Source: Ruminococcus sp. UBA6407
Lineage (GTDB): Bacteria; Bacillota; Clostridia; Oscillospirales; Ruminococcaceae
Assembly: GCA_002438605.1 (NCBI GenBank)
Contig: DJPR01000005.1
Span: forward strand, 26,835 to 90,834
DNA: 64,000 nucleotides
Direction of reading: 5' to 3'
The notes beneath the pieces are model-generated. The model ran no database searches and was not told the origin of the DNA. It saw nothing but the letters and a program-made list of their open reading frames with translations. The position numbers were made by a program, and so were the translations under genes. Position 1 is the stretch's first letter, and each line of letters begins with the position of its first letter. Of the stretch, positions 18,268 to 27,158 are shown piece after piece.

Positions 18268-18861
18268 ATGAGCAAAATAGGATATATCCGTGTTTCTACG
18301 GAGCATCAGGAAACAGCGAGACAGCAGGAGATCATGTGCAGTTATCAGGTTGACCGCATCTTCTCCGAGAAGCTGTCAGGAGCGAATACCGACCGCCCTC
18401 AGCTCAGGGCAATGCTTGACTATGTGCGTGAGGGCGATACGCTCTACATCGAGAGTATCAGCCGTCTGGGACGCTCCACAAAGGACTTGCTGAACATCAT
18501 CGACACCCTCAGCGAAAAGGGAGTAACACTCATCAGCCACAAGGAGAAGATTGACACGGACACACCTACGGGCAAATTCATGCTTACCGTGTTCGCAGCT
18601 CTCTCACAGTTGGAGCGTGAACAGCTCAAACAGCGACAGCGTGAGGGCATCGAGATCGCTAAGGCCCAGGGCAAGTACACGGGACGGAAACCTATTCCCA
18701 CCGACTGGACGAGGTTCGGGCAGCTCTATGGGGAATGGAAGTCGAAGAACATTACGGGCAGGGACTTTATGCGGAGAATGGATATGTCGGCAAATACCTT
18801 TTACCGCCGTGTGCGTGAGTATGAAATCCGTCACGGCATCACCGAGCCGACCTCAGCTTGA
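18268..18861 (+). CDS. Small serine resolvase/invertase
   Basis: A 197-residue recombinase of the resolvase/invertase group. Catalytic serine 10 in IGYIRVST; the SRLGRSTKDLL and FAALSQLEREQLKQRQREGI motifs are present; a C-terminal helix-turn-helix (TGRDFMRRMDMSANTFYRRV) binds the site. It starts 16 bp after mobA and is probably cotranscribed. It could resolve element dimers or invert DNA; no invertible segment is obvious here. Confidence 0.92.
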   Translation: MSKIGYIRVSTEHQETARQQEIMCSYQVDRIFSEKLSGANTDRPQLRAMLDYVREGDTLYIESISRLGRSTKDLLNIIDTLSEKGVTLISHKEKIDTDTPTGKFMLTVFAALSQLEREQLKQRQREGIEIAKAQGKYTGRKPIPTDWTRFGQLYGEWKSKNITGRDFMRRMDMSANTFYRRVREYEIRHGITEPTSA

Positions 18862-18940
18862 CCGTCTGGCGAACGGAAATGCCCCACAGCACCGTCCGAG
18901 CCTGCGGAGCGGAAAACTTAACCGCTGAAAAGAAAAAGCC

Positions 18941-18969
18941 CTCAGAAACGCTTATAGAGCGTTTCCGAG
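18941..18969. terminator. Hairpin after resolvase
   Basis: GAAACGCT tatag AGCGTTTC with an outer CTC/GAG, about 80 bp past the resolvase stop. No clear T-run, so a weak terminator. Confidence 0.45.
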
Positions 18970-19106
18970 AGCTTGCGGTTATTTGTTCCAATAGGGTTTG
19001 TGGCTGTTGTGGTATGCGCCACAATTCTGATTATGACTTGTGTGGAACGGAAAACAGGTGCGCCAGTAGGCTATACACTTACGAATTATATCGCTTCACA
19101 ATGAAA

Positions 19107-19730
19107 TTATAAACAAAATATACCTTTAATATATTCACAAATATTAAAATCATCGTTACATATAATTAAATAATTGTAACCTGAATAATAGGGAATCCTT
19201 AATATCATCACTGCCCCATAGGATAAAATATTTTCAATCTCATCAAGATTGTTACAACTACAGTCTATACTTTTGATTGATTCAAAGTCAAATTGCTTTT
19301 TGGACAAAACAAAGCCATTAAAATCAATCGAACCAAAGTCAGTAACATCCTTGCTTGTTAATTGATTGTTTAAAACCTTATATACATGATATCCTAATTT
19401 TGTACTTAAGTTATAAATTGTGTTATCAAAGTCTAAAGTAGAGTTATTAAATCCTATATCAAAATCACTATCAAAAATATCAGATTCTTCATTATTATAA
19501 TATATTAGATAGCAAAGATTGAAAGAAGGAAAATTTTTATTCAATTGCAAAAAATATGGATTAGGATACAGCAAACCATCCCTATTCTTTATCAAACACT
19601 TCCTGTTCTTAGAATTGAAAATAATATGGAACAAATCGGATATTTCAGAATCGTAGATATCAACATCACGGATAAAACAATATTTAATACTATAATGGCT
19701 GGTTTTTTTTAAGAGTTTAAATTGTTTCAT
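19107..19730 (-). CDS. Probable immunity protein for RHS toxin
   Basis: A 207-residue soluble protein directly downstream of the RHS toxin gene and coupled to it by an ATGA overlap (ATG 19730 within the toxin TGA). It is AT-rich, Asn/Asp/Ser-rich, without signal peptide or membrane helix. Position and coupling are the standard arrangement of polymorphic toxin and immunity genes. I do not recognise the family. It would neutralise the C-terminal 124 residues of the RHS protein in the producing cell. Confidence 0.75.
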   Translation of the reverse strand: MKQFKLLKKTSHYSIKYCFIRDVDIYDSEISDLFHIIFNSKNRKCLIKNRDGLLYPNPYFLQLNKNFPSFNLCYLIYYNNEESDIFDSDFDIGFNNSTLDFDNTIYNLSTKLGYHVYKVLNNQLTSKDVTDFGSIDFNGFVLSKKQFDFESIKSIDCSCNNLDEIENILSYGAVMILRIPYYSGYNYLIICNDDFNICEYIKGIFCL

Positions 19731-22700
19731 TGTTTCCAACTCTCAATTTCTTTGATAAAATCATCCCACATGCCATTGTTCTTTATTTTATCTTTAAGGA
19801 ATATGTGACCTATTGTTTTACCACCATCCATTGAATAGTTGATATGTGGAAATCTTGAAAGTCCTTCGCCAGTCATCCAGTCTCCATGATTCCAATAAGC
19901 TGTATTTCCATTATCGAGATTCCTCCATCCTTGCCAAACCTTGTTTGAACTTTTTGCAGAAGGGAATCCTTTTATTTTTTCTGTGTTATGACCCACAATA
20001 TTCTTTCTTGCATAATTTTTTGCACTGCTTAAATCATCAGCTATATAATTAACTTTATGAGTTCCTTTTTTGGTAAACTTCTCTGCGATTTTTTCAACGC
20101 ACACATTATGAACCAGAATCATCTCATCTGATACATAATAAGTATGGAAGTCGGCAACTTCAAGGTTATAGACAATAGTATACTGATTTTCAGGCAACGG
20201 AACGATTTCAACCTTATCAATTGTAATGTGATTACCATCAGCATCACGAAGCTCATCACCAGTATTTAGGAACTTCGCCTTTGTCCAGCCCTGTCCTTCT
20301 ACCCAGAATGGGTGTTCTTTTGTAGTTTCAATGATTTCTCCGTTTGCTTCAATGTAAACGAGTGTATCCTTGACATAGGTATAAGTCTTTAATACTTCCT
20401 TGTATACCGTTTCACCTGTTTCAGGATCAGTAGCAAGTACCCTATCGCCAACTTCTATGGTTTCGATTGCCTTACCGCCATATATTGTAGCAACGATTGT
20501 TCCTGCTACAAAACAGCCCTTACCTGTAACAGTGCATTTTACCTTGTTGAATACTGCCGGAGCCTTAGCCATAGCAGCTTTGCCAATAGCACCCTCAACA
20601 ACTGCTACTGATGCACCACCGAGTGAGTATGCAGCTTTATTTGCAATACTCTGCCAGTTTCCGTTGTAAATGTCCTTGCCAAGACTACAAAGAGAATTAT
20701 ATTTCTCTATTGCCATCCCCTTAACGCTGCCAACCGGATCATTAGCAAAGGACTTTACACCACTGATCATGGATTTTGCAGTCTGGACAGGATGTCTTAT
20801 AGCACTTATCTGTGAACCAAGAGTATCAACTACACCATGGCTGTAACTTGCAAATGTTTTGCCTGCGGGATTACTGTTCTCAAGAATGCCAATTCCTGTT
20901 TTCCAGTCATCAGCTCTGTCTTTACCCCACTGCTTAACACTGCCCCAAGCCTTTGAAAGAGAACTGCGTATTGAATGTCCGGTAGGGTCAAAATTCAGAA
21001 TAGGGTTATTGTGGCAGTAAGTATAACGGTTAAGGCTTAACGGATCTGCTGCTTCTCCGCCATAGCTGTCACGGGAGATAAATCTGCCGATTGAAGGATC
21101 GTAATACCTTGCTCTGAGGTAAATTGAACCAGTCTCTGCATCATAATACTCACCGCAATATCTGAACGCATTAGTATCACTTTCGTCCAGATTCTTTTCA
21201 ACACCGAAGGCATCATATCTGTAAGTCTTGATACTGTTTGCAGAGGAGTTTGTAATACTTACAACATCACCATGGGCATTTTTGCGATAATAGTTATAGT
21301 CTGACTTTACACCGCTTGTGAAATTATAACTTGCTGTGATACCTGCACCAAAGAAATAGCAATCTGCGGTATATGAGGAATCACCGGTAATATCAGCTAT
21401 TATATTCTGATTGCCGTCCCAGACGTGTTTTGTTGTGTGACCGTTTACGGTCTTAGAGGAACGTAAACCGTCAGCATTGTAGGTATAGCTTGCAACAGAT
21501 TCGCCATCACTGTACCCTATAACCTGATCAAGAACATTGTAGGTAAAGTTCTCAGTCTTTTCGTTTGAAATCTTACTAAGCTGATTGCCGTTATTATCAT
21601 AGGTATATGCTGTGATCTCAGTTTCTTCTGTATCTGTTTCGTCACTTATGCCTGTCTTTGTTTCACTCTGAAGGAGTGCTGTATACTGATTCTGAGCATT
21701 CTTGTAGTTGTATACTGTTGTGAATACTTCAGAACCGGTTGCTGTCATTCTTATACGGTTGCCATAGTCATCATAAGAATAATTATACTTATCCGTTAAA
21801 GAAGCGTTTTCAATTTTTTCCTCTGTAAGCTGACCAAATCCGTTGTAAACATAAGAAGTAGTTTCAGTAATGTTGTTCTCAGTTACTATTTTTCTGGAAT
21901 CAGAGCCGTCAAGGTAATATTTGTAGGTTGTAGAAGCTATTTCGCTTTCACCGTTGAAGCTCTTGATCTCCGTCACTGCGTTAATGCAGTTATAGGCATA
22001 TTCTGTAGATATACCGTTTGCAAGAATTTCCTTGCTTCTGTTTCCGTTAGCATCATATTCGTAAGAAACGATCTGGCTGCCGGATTCAGAAATAGAAGAA
22101 ACTCTCATTTCGTCATCGTACTGATAACGAACATCAGAATAGAGAAGAAGATGTCTCTGTCCTGTTATAGCTCTTGAAATGTAATCGGAAATTCCTTCAT
22201 AGAAATAGCCTTTAAATGTGCCGTTGCTGTCTGTTTCGCTTACAACACGTCCGAGCTTATCATATTCATATGTTGTGGTTGCATTTCCTACTGACGAGCT
22301 GATCGTTCTTCCAAGTCTGTCAAACTGATAAGATGTGGTGACAGAGGAATTACCATTGCTGTCTGTTTTAACCGATCTTGTAAGTCTGTCAAGATCATCA
22401 TAAGTGTTTACAGTAATATTGCCATTAGGATCAGTAGAACGGATAACGTTACCGTTAATGTCGTACTCTGTTGTGCCGGAAACATATCCCGTGCTGTCAT
22501 GGCTGCTGATCGGTCTGAGATACTGGTCATACTCATATTCTGTCAGAACATAGTCATTATCATTATCTGACGAAAGACCAGTATACTGCTTAGTAACATT
22601 ACCAAGCATATCATACTCATATTTAGTGATGTTGACTGCGTTCGTTTCAGAATCAATCATTCTCACTTCTATGAGATTGCCTACACCATCGTATTTGGAT

Positions 22701-25700
22701 TCTGTAATGCTGTTTTTAGTTTCAGCAGCATCCTGTTCGTTGATAGGATCAATAGTTTTAATTACATTACCGTTCTTATCATATTGTATTTCAGAAACAG
22801 CATATTTAGGATTTCCGTTTTCATCCTTGTTGAAAGGTGTATATGTCTTTGTCAATGCTCCAAGGAAGCCATATTCATATTTTGTTATGTTTCCAAGAGC
22901 ATCAGTTTGTCTTGCAAGCACACCATTAGCATAGTAATTGCAAGTTCTTTTAACATTTCCGTTAACCGATTCAGATACAGTATTTCCTCTGAAATCCTGC
23001 AATGTTTCTGTTACAACCTGCTTATTAGCTGTAATGTAGGCATAACTTCTTTCTTTAAGTCCGTAGATATGTCTTGTTTCATAATTTTCCAGACCGTTAT
23101 ATACTGTAAAATCAGAATCTACATACTCATACTCGTTTCTCGAAATAATCTGCTTAGGGGAGGAGGCACTGTCTTGGAAATATGTTGCTTTTTCACGCTG
23201 TAAGGCATCATACTCAGTTATGCTTATAGAACCATCAGGATTGGTTGTTTTTACAAGATTACCATAGGCATCATATTCAAATGTTGTAACATTACCTAAA
23301 GCGTCTGTAACGGTAGAAGGAAGATTGCCACGATTAAAAGTATAGGTTGAGCCTACACTCTTGTCAGAATATTTAGGAGTGTATTCAGCAGTCTTTCTTC
23401 CAAGCTCGTCATAGTCGTATGATACAATGATCCCTTCATCACCGGTTCCATATGTCGTGATTTTAGTGATATTGTTGAAATTATCATACTCATACGTTGT
23501 TCTTGTGGTATTCTCACTGCCATCTGCGTTGTAGCTTACAACCTCTCTTACTTCTGAGGGCTGTAAAGTATCAGTATACTCAAATGTTGTTTTGCTGCAA
23601 ATATTCCCGTCGCTATCTTTAATGATAGTAGATGCGACAAGACCATTTGAATTATAAGTATTCTCTGTGACATTACCTTCCGGATCAGTTGTAGCTCTTA
23701 TAAGTCCGGCGAGTCGTGTGCTTTCATCAATAGTCAGATCGTAATAATCGTATTCAGTAACAGCATAATCGTCAAGATCAACAGAACTGAAACTGAATGA
23801 ATCATCAGAAGCTAAAGCATATGCATTGTCAACAGGACGAATACTGCTGCCTTTACGTTTAACATTGACTCCGGTGGAATCGTATTCATAAATGGTAACA
23901 TTTTTCATCTCATCGATTTCAACAAGAGGCATATTCTTGTTGTTATAACTTGTAACAGTAAATGTGCCATCAGGATTTATAACTTTTGTAACATTTCCAT
24001 TTGAGTCATATTCGTACTCTGTTATATTTCCCGAAACATCTGTAGCTTTCTTTATCTCATCGTATTTATTCTTACCCTCTGAATTCTTATAATATTCAGT
24101 ACGGTCAGTATATTCTGTGCCATCTACGATAGTATGGTTGGCAACGATAGCATAATCTTCATCATACTCGTATGTTACTTTCTTAAGAAGTTTATTGCCA
24201 TCATATTCTTCCATACCCGTCTGGCAGTTCTCTCTGTCATAAACATATACTTGCTTAAGTCCATGTTCATTTACAGTATTATCAACCCTACCATTGTCGA
24301 TATATGTTACATTAAGAGTGGTTTCACCGAAACTGTTTTCTATTCTGTTGAGCTTTCCATTTTCATCATAGAAATAACACTCCCTGCCACCCTTTACATT
24401 TGTAGCTACAATCAAACGGTTGTTATCATCGTATTCATAGGTGACTTCCTTATGAGCTGATTCATCCTCAATTTTTGTAATTCTTCTGTGATCAGCATTA
24501 CCAGTATAGTAAATATAGTATTTTCCATTGATTGAATCAGTGATCGTGCGCTTGTTGTTCTCAATAGAAGAAATCAACATTCTGTTTCCGTCAGCATCCT
24601 TGATCCAATCAAGCTCACCACTTGTATTGAAATGGTACTGGCTCTGAGCAACATTTGTTATAGTATACTCATACTGATTTCCTACCTGCACTTCTTCAAG
24701 AATGCTATGGGCATTTACACATCTGAAATTGTTAGCACCGAGTTTTTCAAATGTTGTATTTGAGCCATCCGGAAGAACGACCTGAATATAATTGCTGTAA
24801 CTGTTTGTTATGATTTTGCTTACATCGATATTGAAATCCCAGCCGATACCAAAAGAGCCTTCTTCAGGATTTGTGGAATTATATGAACGTACAAAATCAG
24901 CACCTACACCCGGAGTAGTCACACTATAATCTTCAAAACTCTTTTTGTAGTTACCGGTAGCAGCATGAACACCGTCCGGACCTTCCCATGCTTTACGATA
25001 AGCGGTTAATTCTTCCTCGTTTGTTCTAAACCACGGTCTGAACCAATACAATTCGGGAGAATAACCATATGGGAAGATTACGCCGAGACAATTTCCATTG
25101 TCATCTACATAGTCAAAATTGAATCTTCTGCCTGTTCGGCTATTACCGTCATCATCAAGATAAGTATCTTCATTTGCCCACAGAATTGTCTGTAGACCGT
25201 TTGGATTCAGAAATTCAATTGAATGTGTTCCAGAGGAGTATATTGCTTTAGCACCGGAAGGCTCATTGACATTCCAATGGTCACCATAAAAATGGATCTG
25301 TCCGGCAGTCCACTTACCTTCCATATTGGCATCAGTAGCATATGTCCATGGACCATAGATAATAAGCTCATCATTGGCATTTGTCATAAGAATTTGATCT
25401 TTACAATGCATCTGTCCAAAATCAAAGCACTCACCAATATAAACAGTACCGCCATTTATATTGAGTGTTTGTCCCGGTACAGTATCCCATCCATCGGGAG
25501 AAGCAGTTCTAAAAACAAGATTTTTCCCAACATAAAGAGATCCTGCGTTCACATCAAGATTTGCAGCGATACCATTAGACCAGAACTGTGGAATGTTGGT
25601 GTTAAATGACATATACTCGTTTACAGCAAGCGTGTGTCCATTCAAATCGAGATCTGTGTCATGAAGGTTGTAGCTGTAGGGAAAATATGCACCTTCTTCA

Positions 25701-26932
25701 AGACGAAGATATTTCTTAAATGCATTATCCCAGTTTAAGTCACCGTTGTAAGCAGCCTCAAACCAGCTAACGTCATAGGAATCAATTTCACCACTGTTGT
25801 TTTTATCCATGTATTCATGATAATTCTCAGAGCGCTTGGGAAGGTTGGCGTAGTATTCGATACCTTCCTGATCGTCTGAATCAACGAATCCGTCATGATT
25901 GAGATCCATATTATAGTAATTTACAGCGTCTAAATTATCTGAATTATCAAAAAAATTACAGTAGGCTGTATAATCATCGGCATTTATCAAACCATCACCG
26001 TTAATATCCCAAACTCCCGAAAGAGTTGTGATTACATTATCAAGATAGTTCGCAAAATCCGTGAAATCGTTTGTATTGATAACATTATCATTGTTCAGAT
26101 CGTAAGCGAAGATATTTGAAGGTACGGTAATACTATCTTCGCCCATATTAACATACATATCTTGTACAGCGTTTACATCGTCCTGCGAAATCTCTCCATC
26201 ACCGTCATAATCCAGCCAGTCAAGATAATCGCTTGCACCTTTTACGGCGCGTAAACAAGAACTAACGTAATTGGCATCGTCGGAGGTAAGATTATCATCA
26301 CTCCACTGATTATTATCGTTAGCATTATAAGTGGTATCGCCCGGTACAAGCGTAACAGTGTCATGTGAACCGTTAGAGCCTACTACAAAAGATCCTGTGC
26401 CATAATCTTTCAAATAGAAAGGCAGATATCCGTCGCATTCATACTTTACATGATAAACGTCAGAATATCCACCTTCAACAGAAACATTATACGATTCACC
26501 ATTATGAACGGTTTTATGGGTGAGTTCCTGCCAGTCCCCAGTGTAGATACGAACATAAATAGGTGGATCATCAGATCGTGTAACTCCTGATACCTCACCA
26601 AGTGAGACTTTGCCGCTTACTGTAAGTGAACTGCTGACATCATCCATCGGGTCACTGTTGGCACTTCGTGCTCGTGCTGACTTCAAAAGCCTTGAACCAG
26701 TGACTACATCTGTATCACCAAAGTAGTCAACCTGTCCAAGTTCAGATACCGCCTGCTCAAATTCCTCAGCAAGTTCCTTTTCAGTTTTCTTCTCTTTGAT
26801 ACTTTTAGCAGCATATGCTATTGTATCAGGGTGAAGAATTCCTTTTGATGTTCCATCGCCAAATAGTGCTATTTGCCCTGTAAACAGCACTGACAGCACA
26901 CCGGCGATGATGCGATTGTGTGTTTTGACCAT
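19727..26932 (-). CDS. Secreted RHS/YD-repeat polymorphic toxin with dockerin-like repeats and Hint domain
   Basis: A 2401-residue protein. Order: signal peptide (about 1-41, cleavage near AYA); a beta-rich region; five EF-hand/dockerin-like calcium loops at about residues 241-252, 278-289, 309-320, 343-354 and 376-387 (e.g. DINGDGLINADD); a DUF6531-like entry (GVGADFVRSYNST); many YD repeats (EYDxxGNxxK); the RHS core end signature YDAETGSIYLRARYYDPSIG; a Hint pretoxin domain at 2140-2277 starting CFVAGT and ending VHN; and a 124-residue toxin module (2278-2401). RHS shells enclose the toxin and the Hint domain can release it. The toxin has conserved-looking Trp, His and Asp residues but no family I can name. 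A perfect promoter lies upstream. No secretion system gene is near, so export is probably by the Sec route. Confidence 0.9.
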   Translation of the reverse strand: MVKTHNRIIAGVLSVLFTGQIALFGDGTSKGILHPDTIAYAAKSIKEKKTEKELAEEFEQAVSELGQVDYFGDTDVVTGSRLLKSARARSANSDPMDDVSSSLTVSGKVSLGEVSGVTRSDDPPIYVRIYTGDWQELTHKTVHNGESYNVSVEGGYSDVYHVKYECDGYLPFYLKDYGTGSFVVGSNGSHDTVTLVPGDTTYNANDNNQWSDDNLTSDDANYVSSCLRAVKGASDYLDWLDYDGDGEISQDDVNAVQDMYVNMGEDSITVPSNIFAYDLNNDNVINTNDFTDFANYLDNVITTLSGVWDINGDGLINADDYTAYCNFFDNSDNLDAVNYYNMDLNHDGFVDSDDQEGIEYYANLPKRSENYHEYMDKNNSGEIDSYDVSWFEAAYNGDLNWDNAFKKYLRLEEGAYFPYSYNLHDTDLDLNGHTLAVNEYMSFNTNIPQFWSNGIAANLDVNAGSLYVGKNLVFRTASPDGWDTVPGQTLNINGGTVYIGECFDFGQMHCKDQILMTNANDELIIYGPWTYATDANMEGKWTAGQIHFYGDHWNVNEPSGAKAIYSSGTHSIEFLNPNGLQTILWANEDTYLDDDGNSRTGRRFNFDYVDDNGNCLGVIFPYGYSPELYWFRPWFRTNEEELTAYRKAWEGPDGVHAATGNYKKSFEDYSVTTPGVGADFVRSYNSTNPEEGSFGIGWDFNIDVSKIITNSYSNYIQVVLPDGSNTTFEKLGANNFRCVNAHSILEEVQVGNQYEYTITNVAQSQYHFNTSGELDWIKDADGNRMLISSIENNKRTITDSINGKYYIYYTGNADHRRITKIEDESAHKEVTYEYDDNNRLIVATNVKGGRECYFYDENGKLNRIENSFGETTLNVTYIDNGRVDNTVNEHGLKQVYVYDRENCQTGMEEYDGNKLLKKVTYEYDEDYAIVANHTIVDGTEYTDRTEYYKNSEGKNKYDEIKKATDVSGNITEYEYDSNGNVTKVINPDGTFTVTSYNNKNMPLVEIDEMKNVTIYEYDSTGVNVKRKGSSIRPVDNAYALASDDSFSFSSVDLDDYAVTEYDYYDLTIDESTRLAGLIRATTDPEGNVTENTYNSNGLVASTIIKDSDGNICSKTTFEYTDTLQPSEVREVVSYNADGSENTTRTTYEYDNFNNITKITTYGTGDEGIIVSYDYDELGRKTAEYTPKYSDKSVGSTYTFNRGNLPSTVTDALGNVTTFEYDAYGNLVKTTNPDGSISITEYDALQREKATYFQDSASSPKQIISRNEYEYVDSDFTVYNGLENYETRHIYGLKERSYAYITANKQVVTETLQDFRGNTVSESVNGNVKRTCNYYANGVLARQTDALGNITKYEYGFLGALTKTYTPFNKDENGNPKYAVSEIQYDKNGNVIKTIDPINEQDAAETKNSITESKYDGVGNLIEVRMIDSETNAVNITKYEYDMLGNVTKQYTGLSSDNDNDYVLTEYEYDQYLRPISSHDSTGYVSGTTEYDINGNVIRSTDPNGNITVNTYDDLDRLTRSVKTDSNGNSSVTTSYQFDRLGRTISSSVGNATTTYEYDKLGRVVSETDSNGTFKGYFYEGISDYISRAITGQRHLLLYSDVRYQYDDEMRVSSISESGSQIVSYEYDANGNRSKEILANGISTEYAYNCINAVTEIKSFNGESEIASTTYKYYLDGSDSRKIVTENNITETTSYVYNGFGQLTEEKIENASLTDKYNYSYDDYGNRIRMTATGSEVFTTVYNYKNAQNQYTALLQSETKTGISDETDTEETEITAYTYDNNGNQLSKISNEKTENFTYNVLDQVIGYSDGESVASYTYNADGLRSSKTVNGHTTKHVWDGNQNIIADITGDSSYTADCYFFGAGITASYNFTSGVKSDYNYYRKNAHGDVVSITNSSANSIKTYRYDAFGVEKNLDESDTNAFRYCGEYYDAETGSIYLRARYYDPSIGRFISRDSYGGEAADPLSLNRYTYCHNNPILNFDPTGHSIRSSLSKAWGSVKQWGKDRADDWKTGIGILENSNPAGKTFASYSHGVVDTLGSQISAIRHPVQTAKSMISGVKSFANDPVGSVKGMAIEKYNSLCSLGKDIYNGNWQSIANKAAYSLGGASVAVVEGAIGKAAMAKAPAVFNKVKCTVTGKGCFVAGTIVATIYGGKAIETIEVGDRVLATDPETGETVYKEVLKTYTYVKDTLVYIEANGEIIETTKEHPFWVEGQGWTKAKFLNTGDELRDADGNHITIDKVEIVPLPENQYTIVYNLEVADFHTYYVSDEMILVHNVCVEKIAEKFTKKGTHKVNYIADDLSSAKNYARKNIVGHNTEKIKGFPSAKSSNKVWQGWRNLDNGNTAYWNHGDWMTGEGLSRFPHINYSMDGGKTIGHIFLKDKIKNNGMWDDFIKEIESWKQ

Positions 26933-27027
26933 TTGCTAAATCCTTTCATATAGATTTTGAATTGAAAAGAGCATTCTCAAATCAGCTATCCGTTCGCAGA
27001 TATTAAGAATACTCTATTACGCAATTC

Positions 27028-27056
27028 ATTATAACACTTTGCTAAAATTTTGTCAA
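27028..27056 (-). promoter_or_regulatory. Promoter of RHS toxin operon
   Basis: TTGACA (27051-27056), exactly 17 bp, TATAAT (27028-27033) on the minus strand, giving a leader of about 90 nt before ATG 26932 with AAAGGA ribosome site. Confidence 0.8.
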
Positions 27057-27149
27057 GCTTTTTTTGTAAATCCACAATATTTTTTACCTATTTTTTGCAA
27101 AACCAACCATCCAAATTTTATCAAATATTCGTTGTTAAGGTGTTGCATT

Positions 27150-27158
27150 CGGCACGCC
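27150..27158. other. attR core of inner element
   Basis: CGGCACGCC, identical to the attL core. Inside the element it is preceded by TTAAGGTGTTGCATT, the inverted partner of the left-end sequence. Confidence 0.85.

Larger units (their letters stand above)
12924..27158. mobile_element. Integrative mobilizable element carrying an RHS toxin (14,235 bp)
   Basis: Bounded by a 9-bp direct repeat. Removing 12924-27158 rejoins the host gene as TGTPVSNSISEIYSM in one frame. The element holds a large serine recombinase next to the left end, a TnpW-like gene, an oriT candidate, mobC-mobA, a resolvase, and an RHS toxin with its partner gene. It lacks type IV secretion genes, so it would need a helper such as the ICE it sits in. 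The recombination and mobilization genes are visibly richer in G+C than the ICE around them. Confidence 0.9.

Noticed and set aside
18858..19112. 84-codon frame after the resolvase
   Set aside because: It runs through the hairpin at 18941 and reads Cys-rich but unlike any protein I know; probably noncoding.
19727..26932. Hint domain read as a self-splicing intein
   Set aside because: It is at the junction before the toxin module of an RHS protein and ends VHN followed by Val, so a pretoxin Hint that cleaves is more likely than splicing.
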